NCBI RefSeq assembly: GCF_023544445.1
Contig: NZ_JALPVJ010000004.1
Coordinates: 496,001 to 560,000 of the forward strand
Direction of reading: 5' to 3'
From: Actinoplanes sp. M2I2
GTDB lineage: Bacteria; Actinomycetota; Actinomycetes; Mycobacteriales; Micromonosporaceae
DNA length: 64,000 nt
A program made the position numbers and the translations under genes. Below, one piece after another: positions 41,103 through 49,412 of the stretch; the first letter of the stretch is position 1; every line of letters begins with the position of its first letter. Below the pieces are notes generated by a model. The model searched no databases. It was not told the DNA's origin and saw only the letters and a program-made list of their open reading frames with translations.

Positions 41103-42230
41103 ATGCTGTGTCGCGTAGCCATGCTTGACCTTCCGCCGGGCCGACGCCCGCTGAGCCCTGGATCCCGCGCCGGCCTCGGCGCGGCCGTCATGCTGCTCAC
41201 CGCCGTGTCCGCCGTGGAGCTGCTGGACGGCAAGAACGCCGACTTCGTCGGGCTCTTCGCCGCCGTCCCGTTCCTGGCCGCCGTCTTCGCGTTCTGGCAG
41301 ACCGTCCTGGTCGTCGGGGTCGTCGCGACGATCGTCGGCATGGTCTTCGTGGCCGCCGCCGGCCCGCTCACGGTGGCCGGTGGGGTCAACATCCTCGGCA
41401 TCATGCTCGCGACCGGCATCGCGTCCGCGGTCGCCACGATCCGGCAGCGCCAGGCCGCCCGCATCGTCGAGCTGCAACGGCTCGCCGCGGTGGCCCAGCA
41501 GGCGGTCCTGCGGCCGGTCGGTCCCCAGGTGGGCGCGCTCGCGGTCGCGGGGCGGTACATCTCGGCGACCGCCGCGGCCGACATCGGCGGGGACCTCTAC
41601 GAAGCGCTCGACACGCCGTACGGGGTCCGGATCATCATCGGGGACGTACGCGGCAAAGGTCTCGACGCCGTCCGGCTGGCGAGCATCGTGCTCGGCTCCT
41701 ACCGGCACGTGGCGTACGAGCGGGCCGACCTCAAGGCCATGGTGACCGACCTCGACCGGGCGGTGGCCCGCAGTGTCGGCGACGAGGACTTCGTCACGGC
41801 CGCGCTGGTCGAGGAGCGCGGCGGCACGCTGACCATCGTCAACTGTGGACACCCGGCTCCGCTGCTGCTGCGGCGGGGCAAGGTCATCCCGCTCGAGCCG
41901 CCCGCGCCGGCGCCCCCGCTCGGGTTCATGCCCGAGGTGAAGGCTCGTGTCGAGCGGCTCGAACCGGGCGACCGGCTGCTGCTGTTCACCGACGGGCTGG
42001 GCGAGGCGCGGCGGGACGGCGAGTTCTTCCCGACCGCCGACCGGGCGTGGCGGCTGCTCGGTCACGGCACGGTCGGCGATGGCCTGGCCTCACTCGAGAC
42101 GGCCCTGGTCGACTGGGTCCACGGCCGCCTCGAGGACGACATCGCTCTGGTCCTGCTGGAGTACGCCGGCCCGGACGACGGCGCGACGGTGCCGATGCCG
42201 AGCTGGGAAGTGGGCGCAGCCGGAAGTTAG
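41103..42230 (+). CDS. Membrane-bound PP2C/SpoIIE-type phosphatase
   Basis: The 375-residue protein has three to four N-terminal membrane segments (AGLGAAVMLLTAVSAVELLD, VGLFAAVPFLAAVFAFWQTV, GVNILGIMLATGIASAVATI). A coiled linker and a SpoIIE/RsbU phosphatase domain (residues about 150-360) follow. The domain has DIGGDLYEALDTPYGVRIII, GDVRGKGLDAV, CGHPAPLLL and LFTDGLGEAR, the metal-binding signatures. Such enzymes dephosphorylate anti-anti-sigma factors in partner switching. There is no PAS or GAF sensor, so the membrane part is probably the sensor. ATG 41121 is an alternative start. Confidence 0.9.
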   Translation: MLCRVAMLDLPPGRRPLSPGSRAGLGAAVMLLTAVSAVELLDGKNADFVGLFAAVPFLAAVFAFWQTVLVVGVVATIVGMVFVAAAGPLTVAGGVNILGIMLATGIASAVATIRQRQAARIVELQRLAAVAQQAVLRPVGPQVGALAVAGRYISATAAADIGGDLYEALDTPYGVRIIIGDVRGKGLDAVRLASIVLGSYRHVAYERADLKAMVTDLDRAVARSVGDEDFVTAALVEERGGTLTIVNCGHPAPLLLRRGKVIPLEPPAPAPPLGFMPEVKARVERLEPGDRLLLFTDGLGEARRDGEFFPTADRAWRLLGHGTVGDGLASLETALVDWVHGRLEDDIALVLLEYAGPDDGATVPMPSWEVGAAGS

Positions 42231-42397
42231 GCGGCGGGCTGCGCGGGCGCGGCTGGTGCGGATTCGACCGGCTGACCGGCGGAAGCGGGCGAAATCGGGG
42301 CCGCCACCGATTCGGGGCGACGATGACGCCCGATGTAATGGCGTGGCTGATTCGCCTGTCGGGGCTCCGGAATGAGGCTCTTGATAGTGGCGAACAT
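42227..42397 (-). CDS. Small protein (56 residues)
   Basis: ATG 42397 is preceded by AAGGGGG at a good distance and opens a 56-codon frame: MFATIKSLIPEPRQANQPRH, then YIGRHRR and a Pro/Ala/Ser-rich end. It overlaps the SpoIIE-type gene stop by four bases in convergent orientation. Basic start plus disordered tail; no family recognised, though similar short ORFs occur in relatives to my recollection. Confidence 0.55.
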   Translation of the reverse strand: MFATIKSLIPEPRQANQPRHYIGRHRRPESVAAPISPASAGQPVESAPAAPAQPAA

Positions 42398-42624
42398 GGC
42401 GCGCCCCCTTGGCGGCTCGTCGAAGCAGAAAGCTCCGTGTCTATCGGGAGCAACGAGCCGCTTTCCGTGCCGATACGTCGGGGGCGCATGGGAGTCGGCA
42501 AATAGCCGAACGGCCATCCTGCTGTTTACCCGATCGTAGGGGTTTGATGTCCGAAACGTCCGATCATGGCCCCCGCCGGGGCGGCAGGTCACGAAACAAC
42601 TCGCGGCTTGTCCGTTCCTACCGA

Positions 42625-42657
42625 TCAGTAATACAGTGGCTGTTACTGACGGGTAAC
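42625..42657 (+). promoter_or_regulatory. Operator region of the FadE5-type gene
   Basis: Two overlapping symmetric elements lie 39-71 bases before the start: TCAGTAA-N11-TTACTGA (42625-42649, perfect seven-base arms) and TTACTGACGGGTAAC (42643-42657). The latter matches the etfD element at 27644-27658 at 13 of 15 positions. Repression by a fatty-acid-responsive TetR-type regulator is the natural reading. Confidence 0.65.
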
Positions 42658-42695
42658 TCCAGACCGGCGGCGTTCGGAGAGCGGGGCCAAGCACC

Positions 42696-44552
42696 ATGAC
42701 TCACTACAAGAGCAACCTTCGGGACCTCCAGTTCAACCTGTTCGAGGTGTTCGGGGCCGACCAGGCGTTCGGTCAGGCGCCGTACGACGAGATCGACGCG
42801 GAGACCGCCCAGGACGTGCTGACCGAGGTCAACCGCCTCGCCACCGAGGACCTGGCCGCGAGCTACATCGACGCCGACCGCAATCCGCCGGTCTTCGACC
42901 CGGCCACGCACACCGCGCCGCTGCCGGAGTCGTTCAAGAAGTCGTTCGAGCAGTGGATGGCGTCCGAGTTCTGGCGTCTCGACCTGCCCGGCTCGCTCGG
43001 CGGCACGCTCGCGCCGCGCGCCTTCTGGTGGGCCCTGGCCGAGAACGTGCTCGGCGCCAACGCCCCGGTCTGGATGTACTCGTCCGGTCCGTCCTTCGCG
43101 TCCGTCGTCGACGCCGAGGGCACCGAGGAGCAGAAGAAGTGGGCCAAGCTCTTCGTCGACAAGCTGTGGGGCTCCACGATGGTGCTGACCGAGCCGGACG
43201 CCGGTTCCGACGTCGGCGCCGGCCGCACCCGGGCGATCCAGCAGGCCGACGGCTCGTGGCACATCGAGGGCGTCAAGCGCTTCATCACCTCGGGTGAGCA
43301 CGACCTGAGTGACAACATCATCCACTACGTGCTGGCCCGTCCGGTCGGCGTCGAGGGTGTGGGCGGCCCGGGCACCAAGGGCCTGTCGCTGTTCATCGTG
43401 CCCAAGTACCACTTCGACGCCGAGACCGGTGAGCTGGGCGAGCGCAACGGCGTCTACGCGACCAACGTCGAGCACAAGATGGGTCTCAAGGTCTCCAACA
43501 CGTGCGAGCTGACCTTCGGTGAGCACGGCACCCCGGCCAAGGGCTGGCTGCTCGGCGAGAAGCACCAGGGCATCCGCCAGATGTTCATGATCATCGAGTA
43601 CGCCCGGATGATGGTCGGCACCAAGGCGATCGCGACGCTGTCGACGGGTTACCTGAACGCGCTGGAGTACGCCAAGAACCGCGTCCAGGGCGCCGACCTG
43701 GTGCAGAACGACAACAAGGCCGCCCCGCGGGTCACGATCGCCCATCACCCCGACGTCCGCCGGTCGCTGATGCTGCAGAAGTCGTACTCGGAGGCTCTGC
43801 GCGCCCTGGTCATCTACACCGCCACCTGGCAGGACAAGGTCGCGATCGCCCAGGCGGCCGGCGACCTGGAGGCCGCCAAGGCCGCGAGCAAGGTCAACGA
43901 CCTGCTGCTCCCGCTGGTCAAGGGGGTCGGTTCCGAGCGGGCGTACGAGTTGCTCGGGCACGAGGCGCTGCAGACCTTCGGCGGTTCGGGCTTCCTGCAG
44001 GACTATCCGCTCGAGCAGTACGTCCGGGACGCCAAGATCGACACCCTGTACGAGGGCACGACCGCGATCCAGAGTCTCGACCTGGTCTTCCGCAAGATCG
44101 TGAAGGACCAGGGCGTCGCGCTGGCCGCGCTGGCCTCCGACATGCAGGCCTTCGTCGAGAGCGAGGCCGGCAACGGGCAGCTCAAGCTCGAGCGGCTCGC
44201 GCTGGGCAAGGCGCTGGGCGAGATGCAGCAGATCCTCGGCGCGACGATGGGCTGGCTCGGCGCGGTGCAGGGTGGCGAGGCCCGCGAGCTGTACAAGGTC
44301 GGTCTGAACTCGCGGCGCATCCTGCTCGCCCTGGGCGACGTGGTGCTCGCGTGGCTGCTGCTGCGGCAGGCCGAGGTCGCTCTCAAGGCCCTGGGCGGCG
44401 ACGTCTCGGCGAGCGACAAGAACTTCTACGAGGGCAAGGTGGCGGCCGCGCGGTTCTTCGTCCGCGAGGTGCTGCCGCGGGTCGGTTCCGACCGGCGCAT
44501 CATCGAGAATGCCAGTCTGGACATCATGGACATCTCCGAGGACGTCTTCTAG
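42696..44552 (+). CDS. fadE5: Acyl-CoA dehydrogenase, FadE5 type
   Basis: The 618-residue protein begins [20 protein letters not shown], as in mycobacterial FadE5. It has the N-terminal extension and long C-terminal domain (about 600 residues) of this subfamily. Visible signatures are [12 protein letters not shown] near 123, [20 protein letters not shown] near 158, [12 protein letters not shown] near 190, [20 protein letters not shown] near 257 and LYEGTTAIQ near 449, which carries the catalytic Glu. FadE5 oxidises a wide range of acyl-CoAs and passes electrons to ETF and then EtfD. The ATG at 42696 lacks a strong Shine-Dalgarno. Confidence 0.94.
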   Translation: MTHYKSNLRDLQFNLFEVFGADQAFGQAPYDEIDAETAQDVLTEVNRLATEDLAASYIDADRNPPVFDPATHTAPLPESFKKSFEQWMASEFWRLDLPGSLGGTLAPRAFWWALAENVLGANAPVWMYSSGPSFASVVDAEGTEEQKKWAKLFVDKLWGSTMVLTEPDAGSDVGAGRTRAIQQADGSWHIEGVKRFITSGEHDLSDNIIHYVLARPVGVEGVGGPGTKGLSLFIVPKYHFDAETGELGERNGVYATNVEHKMGLKVSNTCELTFGEHGTPAKGWLLGEKHQGIRQMFMIIEYARMMVGTKAIATLSTGYLNALEYAKNRVQGADLVQNDNKAAPRVTIAHHPDVRRSLMLQKSYSEALRALVIYTATWQDKVAIAQAAGDLEAAKAASKVNDLLLPLVKGVGSERAYELLGHEALQTFGGSGFLQDYPLEQYVRDAKIDTLYEGTTAIQSLDLVFRKIVKDQGVALAALASDMQAFVESEAGNGQLKLERLALGKALGEMQQILGATMGWLGAVQGGEARELYKVGLNSRRILLALGDVVLAWLLLRQAEVALKALGGDVSASDKNFYEGKVAAARFFVREVLPRVGSDRRIIENASLDIMDISEDVF

Positions 44553-44576
44553 ACCTTTCGCAGTTCCCCCCACTGG

Positions 44577-44604
44577 AAAAGGCCGGCTCACGCCGGCCTT
44601 TCTC
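44577..44604. terminator. Bidirectional terminator between fadE5 and sixA
   Basis: AAAGGCCGGC (44578-44587) pairs exactly with GCCGGCCTTT (44592-44601), loop TCAC, with A-run before and T-run after. It lies between convergent genes, 25 bases after the fadE5 stop, and can serve both. Confidence 0.88.
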
Positions 44605-44615
44605 CATTTCCGGGG

Positions 44616-45134
44616 TCAGCCGCGGGCGGTGTGCCGTTCGATCAGGCGCATCGAGCGGGGCTCGAAAGTGGACCATGATCCCTCGGCCCGGTGCACCGCC
44701 AGCCCGGTTGTCTTGAGCGTGACCGCCTCACCGTCGTACTGGTCGTCGGGAAGGAGCATCAGCGACACCTCCGAGACCGTGGGGTTGTGCCCGACGACGA
44801 GCACCGTGCGGACCGTGTCGGGCACCTTGCGCACCAGGTCGAAGACCTCGGTCACGCCGCCGTGGTAAAGCCCCTGGTCGTAGCGCACCTCCGGCGTTCC
44901 GCCGCCGGGCTGCGCCTGGGCCAGCGCGATCGACACGCCCTGCCAGGTCTGCCGCGTGCGGGCCGCCGGCGAGCACAGCACCAGGCCCGGGTGGAGCCGC
45001 TCGTCGGCCAGCCAGGCCCCGGCCGCATCCGCGTCGGTCTCCCCGGTCGTGGTCAGCTTCCGGTCGAGATCGGCGAGGCCATCGGGTCGTTCGGCCTTGG
45101 CGTGGCGCAGCAGAACAAGCGTCCTCAGGGTCAT
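44616..45134 (-). CDS. sixA: Histidine phosphatase, SixA type
   Basis: The 172-residue protein has the histidine-phosphatase core: LVLLRHAKAERPDG near residue 6 (catalytic RHxK in SixA style), LCSPAARTRQTWQG near 53, and the second His in VLVVGHNPTVSE near 111. SixA removes phosphate from phosphohistidine proteins; actinobacterial members may act on small phosphates. I chose ATG 45134, where the family N-terminus (MTLRTLVLLRHAK) begins; upstream codons are not conserved in type. Confidence 0.92.
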   Translation of the reverse strand: MTLRTLVLLRHAKAERPDGLADLDRKLTTTGETDADAAGAWLADERLHPGLVLCSPAARTRQTWQGVSIALAQAQPGGGTPEVRYDQGLYHGGVTEVFDLVRKVPDTVRTVLVVGHNPTVSEVSLMLLPDDQYDGEAVTLKTTGLAVHRAEGSWSTFEPRSMRLIERHTARG

Positions 45135-45224
45135 GCGTCCAGCTTGCCTGATTGAGTTTTCCGACGCCTGGGTAAACCCGGTTCGAGACGCATTGACCAC
45201 GGTAAGAATTGAAGGAGGCCCGCG

Positions 45225-45521
45225 ATGGGCATCGGCGGAAGCATCTTCCTGCTGGCGTTGGGCGCGATCCTGGCGTTCGCCGTCAACGCTGACATCAGCG
45301 GGATCGACATCAACATCATCGGCTGGATCCTGATGGCCGCCGGCCTGATCGGGCTGATCATCACGCTGTGGTTCTGGAACAGCCGTCGTCGTACGGTCGT
45401 GACGCGCCAGAGCGCCACGCCGGTGGCCGGTGGCACGGCATACCCCAACCAGCAGGTGAGCAGCGAATACCGCGAGACCCGGCGCGACGACGCCCCGCCG
45501 CCCCCGCCCCCGGGTTACTGA
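45225..45521 (+). CDS. Small two-helix membrane protein (DUF6458 type)
   Basis: The 98-residue protein starts MGIGGSIFLLALGAILAFAV and has a second helix around NIIGWILMAAGLIGLIITLW, then a basic and finally Pro-rich tail (PPPPPPGY). This pattern matches the DUF6458 family of actinobacteria. GGAGG lies about ten bases upstream of ATG. It is divergent from sixA with 90 bases between starts. Function unknown; a stress-linked envelope protein is possible. Confidence 0.85.
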   Translation: MGIGGSIFLLALGAILAFAVNADISGIDINIIGWILMAAGLIGLIITLWFWNSRRRTVVTRQSATPVAGGTAYPNQQVSSEYRETRRDDAPPPPPPGY

Positions 45522-45532
45522 GCACCAGACTC

Positions 45533-45576
45533 GCGACGCCGACGGCCGCTATCCCCCTGGCGGCTGCCGGCGTCGC
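45533..45576 (+). terminator. Hairpin after the DUF6458 gene
   Basis: GCGACGCCG (45533-45541) pairs with CGGCGTCGC (45568-45576); the inner bases can extend the stem. It starts 12 bases after the stop codon. A duplicated GGCCTCAGGCTCGCGT (45601-45632) follows before the next gene. Confidence 0.6.
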
Positions 45577-45641
45577 GCTGTCTCAGCTCAAGCTTTGAAC
45601 GGCCTCAGGCTCGCGTGGCCTCAGGCTCGCGTGGCCTCAGC

Positions 45642-46490
45642 TCAGCCCTGAACGGCCGCGAGCTCGGCTTTGATCGACGATGCCAGCGGCGTCACCGGAC
45701 GGCCGATCAGCGCCTGCAGGTCGTCGACCGGAACGAACAACGCCCCGTGCGACGCGGCCCGGTCGGAGTCGGCGTAGACGGCCGCGGCCGCCTCGGGCAG
45801 GCCCACCCCGACGAGCATCTCGCGGTACTTCTCCTCACCCAGATCGGTGTAGGTGACCGGCTTGCCGGACTGCCGGCTGATCTCGGCGGCCAGGTCGCTC
45901 ATGGTGACGGCTTCCCCGCCCAGCTCGTAGACATTGCCTTCATGGCCGTCGCCGGCGAGCACCGCCGCGGCCGCCTCGGCATAGTCGGCTCGCGGGGACA
46001 TGCTGATCCGGCCGTCGCCGGCCGCGCCGAACATCCCGTGGGCGAGAGCCTGCTCGACGCTGTAGTTCTCGACGTACCAGGCGTTGCGCAGAATGACGTG
46101 GGGCAGCCCGGACTCCTTGATCATCTGCTCGGTCGCGAGGTGCTCGCCGGCCAGCTTCATGTCGGTCGTGTCGGCCTTCGGCGCGCTGGTGTAGACGAGC
46201 AGGCCCGCGTTCGCGCTCTTGGCGGCGTCGACGACGTTGCGATGCTGGGGGATGCGCTGACCGACCTCGCTGCCCGAGATGAACAGCACCTTGTCGGCGC
46301 CCTCGAATGCGGCCCGCAGCGCCTCGGGATCCTCGTACGCGGCCTGCTTGGCCCGGACACCCAGGTCGGCGATCTTGTCGATCTGCCGGCCGACGCCGAC
46401 GATCTCGCTCGCCGGTACGCCGCGGGTCAGAAGCGACTGGATGGTGAGCCGGCCGAGGTGCCCGGTGGCGCCGGTGACGACGATGGTCAT
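45642..46490 (-). CDS. NmrA-like NAD(P)-binding quinone reductase (QorB-like)
   Basis: The 282-residue protein has the atypical SDR fold: TIVVTGATGHLGRLTIQSLL at the start, then LVYTSAPKADTTDMKLAGEH near 99 and RNAWYVENYSVEQALAHGMF near 136. This resembles NAD(P)H:quinone oxidoreductase QorB/YtfG. It would reduce quinones or sense NADPH. It is divergent from the HxlR-type regulator gene, a pairing also seen for qorB/qorR in other bacteria, which supports the assignment. ATG 46490 is followed by the dinucleotide-binding motif within ten residues. Confidence 0.92.
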   Translation of the reverse strand: MTIVVTGATGHLGRLTIQSLLTRGVPASEIVGVGRQIDKIADLGVRAKQAAYEDPEALRAAFEGADKVLFISGSEVGQRIPQHRNVVDAAKSANAGLLVYTSAPKADTTDMKLAGEHLATEQMIKESGLPHVILRNAWYVENYSVEQALAHGMFGAAGDGRISMSPRADYAEAAAAVLAGDGHEGNVYELGGEAVTMSDLAAEISRQSGKPVTYTDLGEEKYREMLVGVGLPEAAAAVYADSDRAASHGALFVPVDDLQALIGRPVTPLASSIKAELAAVQG

Positions 46491-46509
46491 GCTGTCCTCC
46501 TACGTGCTT

Positions 46510-46533
46510 GCGTTGACAAACACCTGTCAACGC
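46510..46533. promoter_or_regulatory. Perfect inverted repeat, candidate HxlR operator
   Basis: GCGTTGACA (46510-46518) and TGTCAACGC (46525-46533) are exact inverted copies with a six-base spacer. They lie 20 bases upstream of the qorB-like start in the divergent region, with a TTGACA -35-like word in each arm. A dimeric HxlR regulator would fit this site. Confidence 0.7.
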
Positions 46534-46620
46534 CGCAGCTCAACGGTCACTTCCCGGCAGATAGAAGGCACCTTGAAGTGCAGTACTCACCCGAGAGATA
46601 GTAGGGAGGTGGAAGCCAGT

Positions 46621-46986
46621 GTGTACGCGAAAGACTGTCCCAGCCGGCAGATCCTCGACCGGATCGGTGACACCTGGAGCGTCCTCGTCGTCATGATGCT
46701 CGCCGACGGCCCGCAGCGGTACACGGCGCTGTCGCGGCGCATCGAGGGAGTCAGCCCCAAGATGCTGACGCAGACGCTGCGCGGCCTGGAGCGGGACGGG
46801 CTCATCGGACGGACGGTGCACGCCCAGGTCCCGCCCCGGGTCGACTACGCGCTGACCGAGCTCGGGCGCAGCCTGCTCGACCTGGTCGGCGCGCTCGAGA
46901 AGTGGGCGGTGCTGCACATCGACGACGTGCAGGCGGCCCGGACGGCCTACGACAACCCGGGCGTACGGGTGGCTGCGCAGGCATAG
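46621..46986 (+). CDS. HxlR-family transcriptional regulator
   Basis: The 121-residue protein has the HxlR winged helix: CPSRQILDRIGDTWSVLVVM near the start, RYTALSRRIEGVSPKMLTQT near 37 and LERDGLIGRTVHAQVPPRVD near 58. Cys near residue 5 is the redox- or quinone-sensing position of QorR-like members. I chose GTG 46621 with AGGGAGG upstream (46603-46609); GTG 46609 lies inside that motif. It is divergent from the QorB-like reductase and probably represses it until exposed to diamide or quinones. Confidence 0.92.
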   Translation: MYAKDCPSRQILDRIGDTWSVLVVMMLADGPQRYTALSRRIEGVSPKMLTQTLRGLERDGLIGRTVHAQVPPRVDYALTELGRSLLDLVGALEKWAVLHIDDVQAARTAYDNPGVRVAAQA

Positions 46987-47095
46987 TCGGGCACGCCTCG
47001 TCCGGCGCCATTCGCTGTGCGGGTCGCCCCTCGAGCCTCTTGCCCTTCAGGCGTCGTGACCGCTGGCGTCGTCCCTGCTCAGCGGTGGTGGCTAC

Positions 47096-47773
47096 TCAGG
47101 CGTACAGGGCGAAGTAGATCGCGATGTGGTGGCAGAGCGCGGCGACCAGCGTGCACGCGTGGAAGAACTCGTGGTGGCCGAAGACCTCGGGCCACGGGTT
47201 CGGCCGGCGCAGCGCGTAGAAGACCGCTCCGACGCTGTAGATGACGCCGCCCACGGCGAGCAGCACCAGGCAGGTGACGCCCCCGACCCGCAGCACGTCG
47301 GGCAGGATGGCCACCGCGCCCCAGCCCAGCGCCAGGTAGAGCGGCGCGCCCGCCCAGCGGGGCAGATGCGGCCAGATCGTCTTGAGCGCCACGCCGCCGA
47401 GCGCGCCACCCCAAATCAGGCTGAGCATCAGCGTCGCCTTGCCCGGCGACAGCAGCTCGATGCAGAACGGGGTGTAGGTGCCGGCGATGAAGATGAAGAT
47501 CATCGAATGGTCGAGCCGGCGCATGATCTGGTAGCCGCGTTCGGTCCAGGAGCACCGGTGGTACAGGGCGCTGATGCCGAACAGACCGCACACGGTGACG
47601 CTGTAGACCAGCGTGGCCAGGAACGGCTCGATGCCGGGCCGGGTGAGGGCGACCGAGCACAACACGATGCCGCAGACCACTGCGACGAAGAACGCGTACT
47701 GATGCAACCGGCCGCGCAGCCTCGGCTTACCGAGGTCGGCGGGCCTCATCTGGAAGGGAGCCGAGGTCGTCAC
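47096..47773 (-). CDS. Hemolysin III / TrhA family membrane protein
   Basis: The 225-residue protein has seven membrane helices and the hemolysin III (PAQR-like) signatures: GISALYHRCSWTERGYQIMR near 70, then RLDHSMIFIFIAGTYTPFC near 90 and FGHHEFFHACTLVAALCHHI near 192. The conserved His/Asp residues bind zinc in PAQR relatives. Family members influence membrane fluidity and fatty-acid composition. The GTG at 47773 is chosen; a perfect palindrome lies 11 bases upstream. It is divergent from pxpB. Confidence 0.9.
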   Translation of the reverse strand: MTTSAPFQMRPADLGKPRLRGRLHQYAFFVAVVCGIVLCSVALTRPGIEPFLATLVYSVTVCGLFGISALYHRCSWTERGYQIMRRLDHSMIFIFIAGTYTPFCIELLSPGKATLMLSLIWGGALGGVALKTIWPHLPRWAGAPLYLALGWGAVAILPDVLRVGGVTCLVLLAVGGVIYSVGAVFYALRRPNPWPEVFGHHEFFHACTLVAALCHHIAIYFALYA

Positions 47774-47783
47774 GATTCTTAGG

Positions 47784-47797
47784 TTACGATATCGTAA
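47784..47797. promoter_or_regulatory. Perfect palindrome TTACGATATCGTAA upstream of hemolysin III gene
   Basis: The 14-base palindrome has TTAC/GTAA arms at the same spacing as the elements before etfD (27644) and fadE5 (42643). It overlaps the region where the promoter of the hemolysin III gene should be. It is a probable TetR-type operator. Confidence 0.65.
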
Positions 47798-47886
47798 GTT
47801 ACTCGTCAGTAGTGAGTTGCGGCACCTCGCCGGCTCGTCCGGTCCTTGCACTTACCCGTCGTGCCGGGGAAAGGCAGGATGACGCC

Positions 47887-48498
47887 ATGAGGGTGAGACG
47901 CGCCGGCGCCGGGGCGCTGCTGCTGGAATGTGCCGACGGCCACGAGGTCGAGGCCTGGCGTCGCGAGGTGTCGAGGCGCCGCGCGGCCGGTGAGCTGCGG
48001 GTGACCGACATCGTTCCCGGCGCTGCCACGCTGCTGCTGGACGGCGTGGAGGCCGGCCTCGCGGAGGCGGTGGCGAGCTGGCCCGAGCCCGCATCGACTG
48101 TCGTCCCGCCTACCCAAGGGCCCGTGGTGGAGATCGCCACCGTGTTCGACGGGGAGGACCTCGCGGACGTCGCCGGACGTTGGGCCGTGTCGGTGCCCGC
48201 CGCGGTCGCCCGGCTCACCGAGACGGAATTCACCGTGGCCTTCTGCGGATTCGCGCCCGGTTTCGCCTACCTGCGGGGTCTTGGCGAAAAGTTCGCGGTG
48301 CCCCGGCTCGGCACCCCGCGTCCCCGCGTGCCGGCCGGCGCGGTCGGCCTGGCCGGCGAGTACTGCGGGATCTATCCCACGGCCTCGCCGGGCGGCTGGC
48401 GGCTGGTCGGCCGCACGAGCGAGACCCTCTTCGACGTACGGAACGAGCCCCCGGCGCTGCTCGGCCCGGGCACCCGCATGCGCCTGGTGGCGGCGTGA
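47887..48498 (+). CDS. pxpB: 5-oxoprolinase subunit PxpB
   Basis: The 203-residue protein has the PxpB/KipI signatures: TEFTVAFCGFAPGFAYLRGL near residue 118, then VPRLGTPRPRVPAGAVGLAG near 138, and a cyclophilin-like fold. With PxpC it forms the kinase-like half that activates 5-oxoproline; the complex opens 5-oxoproline (pyroglutamate) to glutamate with ATP. The gene order pxpB-pxpC-pxpA with overlapping ends shows one operon. The ATG at 47887 is chosen because the family N-terminus starts nearby. Confidence 0.94.
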   Translation: MRVRRAGAGALLLECADGHEVEAWRREVSRRRAAGELRVTDIVPGAATLLLDGVEAGLAEAVASWPEPASTVVPPTQGPVVEIATVFDGEDLADVAGRWAVSVPAAVARLTETEFTVAFCGFAPGFAYLRGLGEKFAVPRLGTPRPRVPAGAVGLAGEYCGIYPTASPGGWRLVGRTSETLFDVRNEPPALLGPGTRMRLVAA

Positions 48499-49412
48499 TC
48501 ACCGTCGTGCGGGCCGGCTCGCTGACCACCGTCCAGGATCAAGGACGTCCCGGGTACGCCCATCTCGGCGTGCCCCGGTCCGGCGCCCTCGACCTTCGGG
48601 CCCTGCACCACGCGAACGCTCTCGTCGGGAACCCGCCGGACGCGGCCGGACTGGAGACCACGCTGCTGGGCTGCGCGCTGCGTTTCACCGAGCCGGCCCT
48701 GGTCGCGGTGACAGGCGCGCACGCCGTCGTCAAGCTCGACAAGGTCCCGGTGCCGGCCGGCGTGCACGAGGTGGGTGCGGGTTCCGTGCTCGACGTGGGC
48801 CGGGCCAGCCGGGGCGTACGGTCCTATGTGGCAGTGGCCGGCGGCGTCGACGTCGAGCCGGTGCTCGGCAGCCGCTCCACCGACACGCTCTCCGGCCTCG
48901 GCCCGCCGAAACTGATCGACGGCATGATCCTGCCCGTCGGGTCTGCCGGCCCGGCTCTCCCCGGCCGCTTCCCGCCGTACGTCCCGGATCGCCTCGCCGC
49001 ACCCGCGTCCTCGTCCTCCGCCTCCGCGTCCTCCTCCTCGGACGGCGTCTCTGCTCGCCCGGTCGACGGAGAGATCTCGGACGAGGTGGTGCTCGGGGTG
49101 TGGCTCGGGCCGCGGGACGACTGGTTCGCGGACGGCGAGTTGTTCGAGGCCGCCTACCAGGTCAGCCCGATGAGCAACCGGGTCGGATGCCGGCTGACCG
49201 GCGCACCCCTGACGCGGGCCCGGCACGGCGAACTGCCGTCCGAAGGGGTGGTGCTCGGAGCCGTCCAGGTGCCGGCCGACGGGCAGCCGCTGATCTTCCT
49301 GGCCGACCACCCGACCACGGGTGGTTACCCGGTCATCGGAGTGGTCGACGATGTGACCGCGCTCGCGCAGGCGCGGCCGGGGAGTACGGTGCGGTTCCGT
49401 GAGCTCCGTTGA
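48495..49412 (+). CDS. pxpC: 5-oxoprolinase subunit PxpC
   Basis: The 305-residue protein has the family start VITVVRAGSLTTVQDQGRPG, then GYAHLGVPRSGALDLRALHH near 20 and the late QPLIFLADHPTTGGYPVIGV near 265. An unusual low-complexity Ser insertion (APASSSSASASSSSDGVS, near residue 170) interrupts the mid-domain linker. It partners PxpB. The GTG start overlaps the pxpB stop (GTGA), and the 3' end overlaps pxpA by 14 bases. Confidence 0.94.
   Translation: MITVVRAGSLTTVQDQGRPGYAHLGVPRSGALDLRALHHANALVGNPPDAAGLETTLLGCALRFTEPALVAVTGAHAVVKLDKVPVPAGVHEVGAGSVLDVGRASRGVRSYVAVAGGVDVEPVLGSRSTDTLSGLGPPKLIDGMILPVGSAGPALPGRFPPYVPDRLAAPASSSSASASSSSDGVSARPVDGEISDEVVLGVWLGPRDDWFADGELFEAAYQVSPMSNRVGCRLTGAPLTRARHGELPSEGVVLGAVQVPADGQPLIFLADHPTTGGYPVIGVVDDVTALAQARPGSTVRFRELR

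Noticed and set aside
42618..44591. A 657-codon minus-strand frame opposite the FadE5-type gene
   Set aside because: It is entirely antisense to a clear acyl-CoA dehydrogenase and runs through a terminator.
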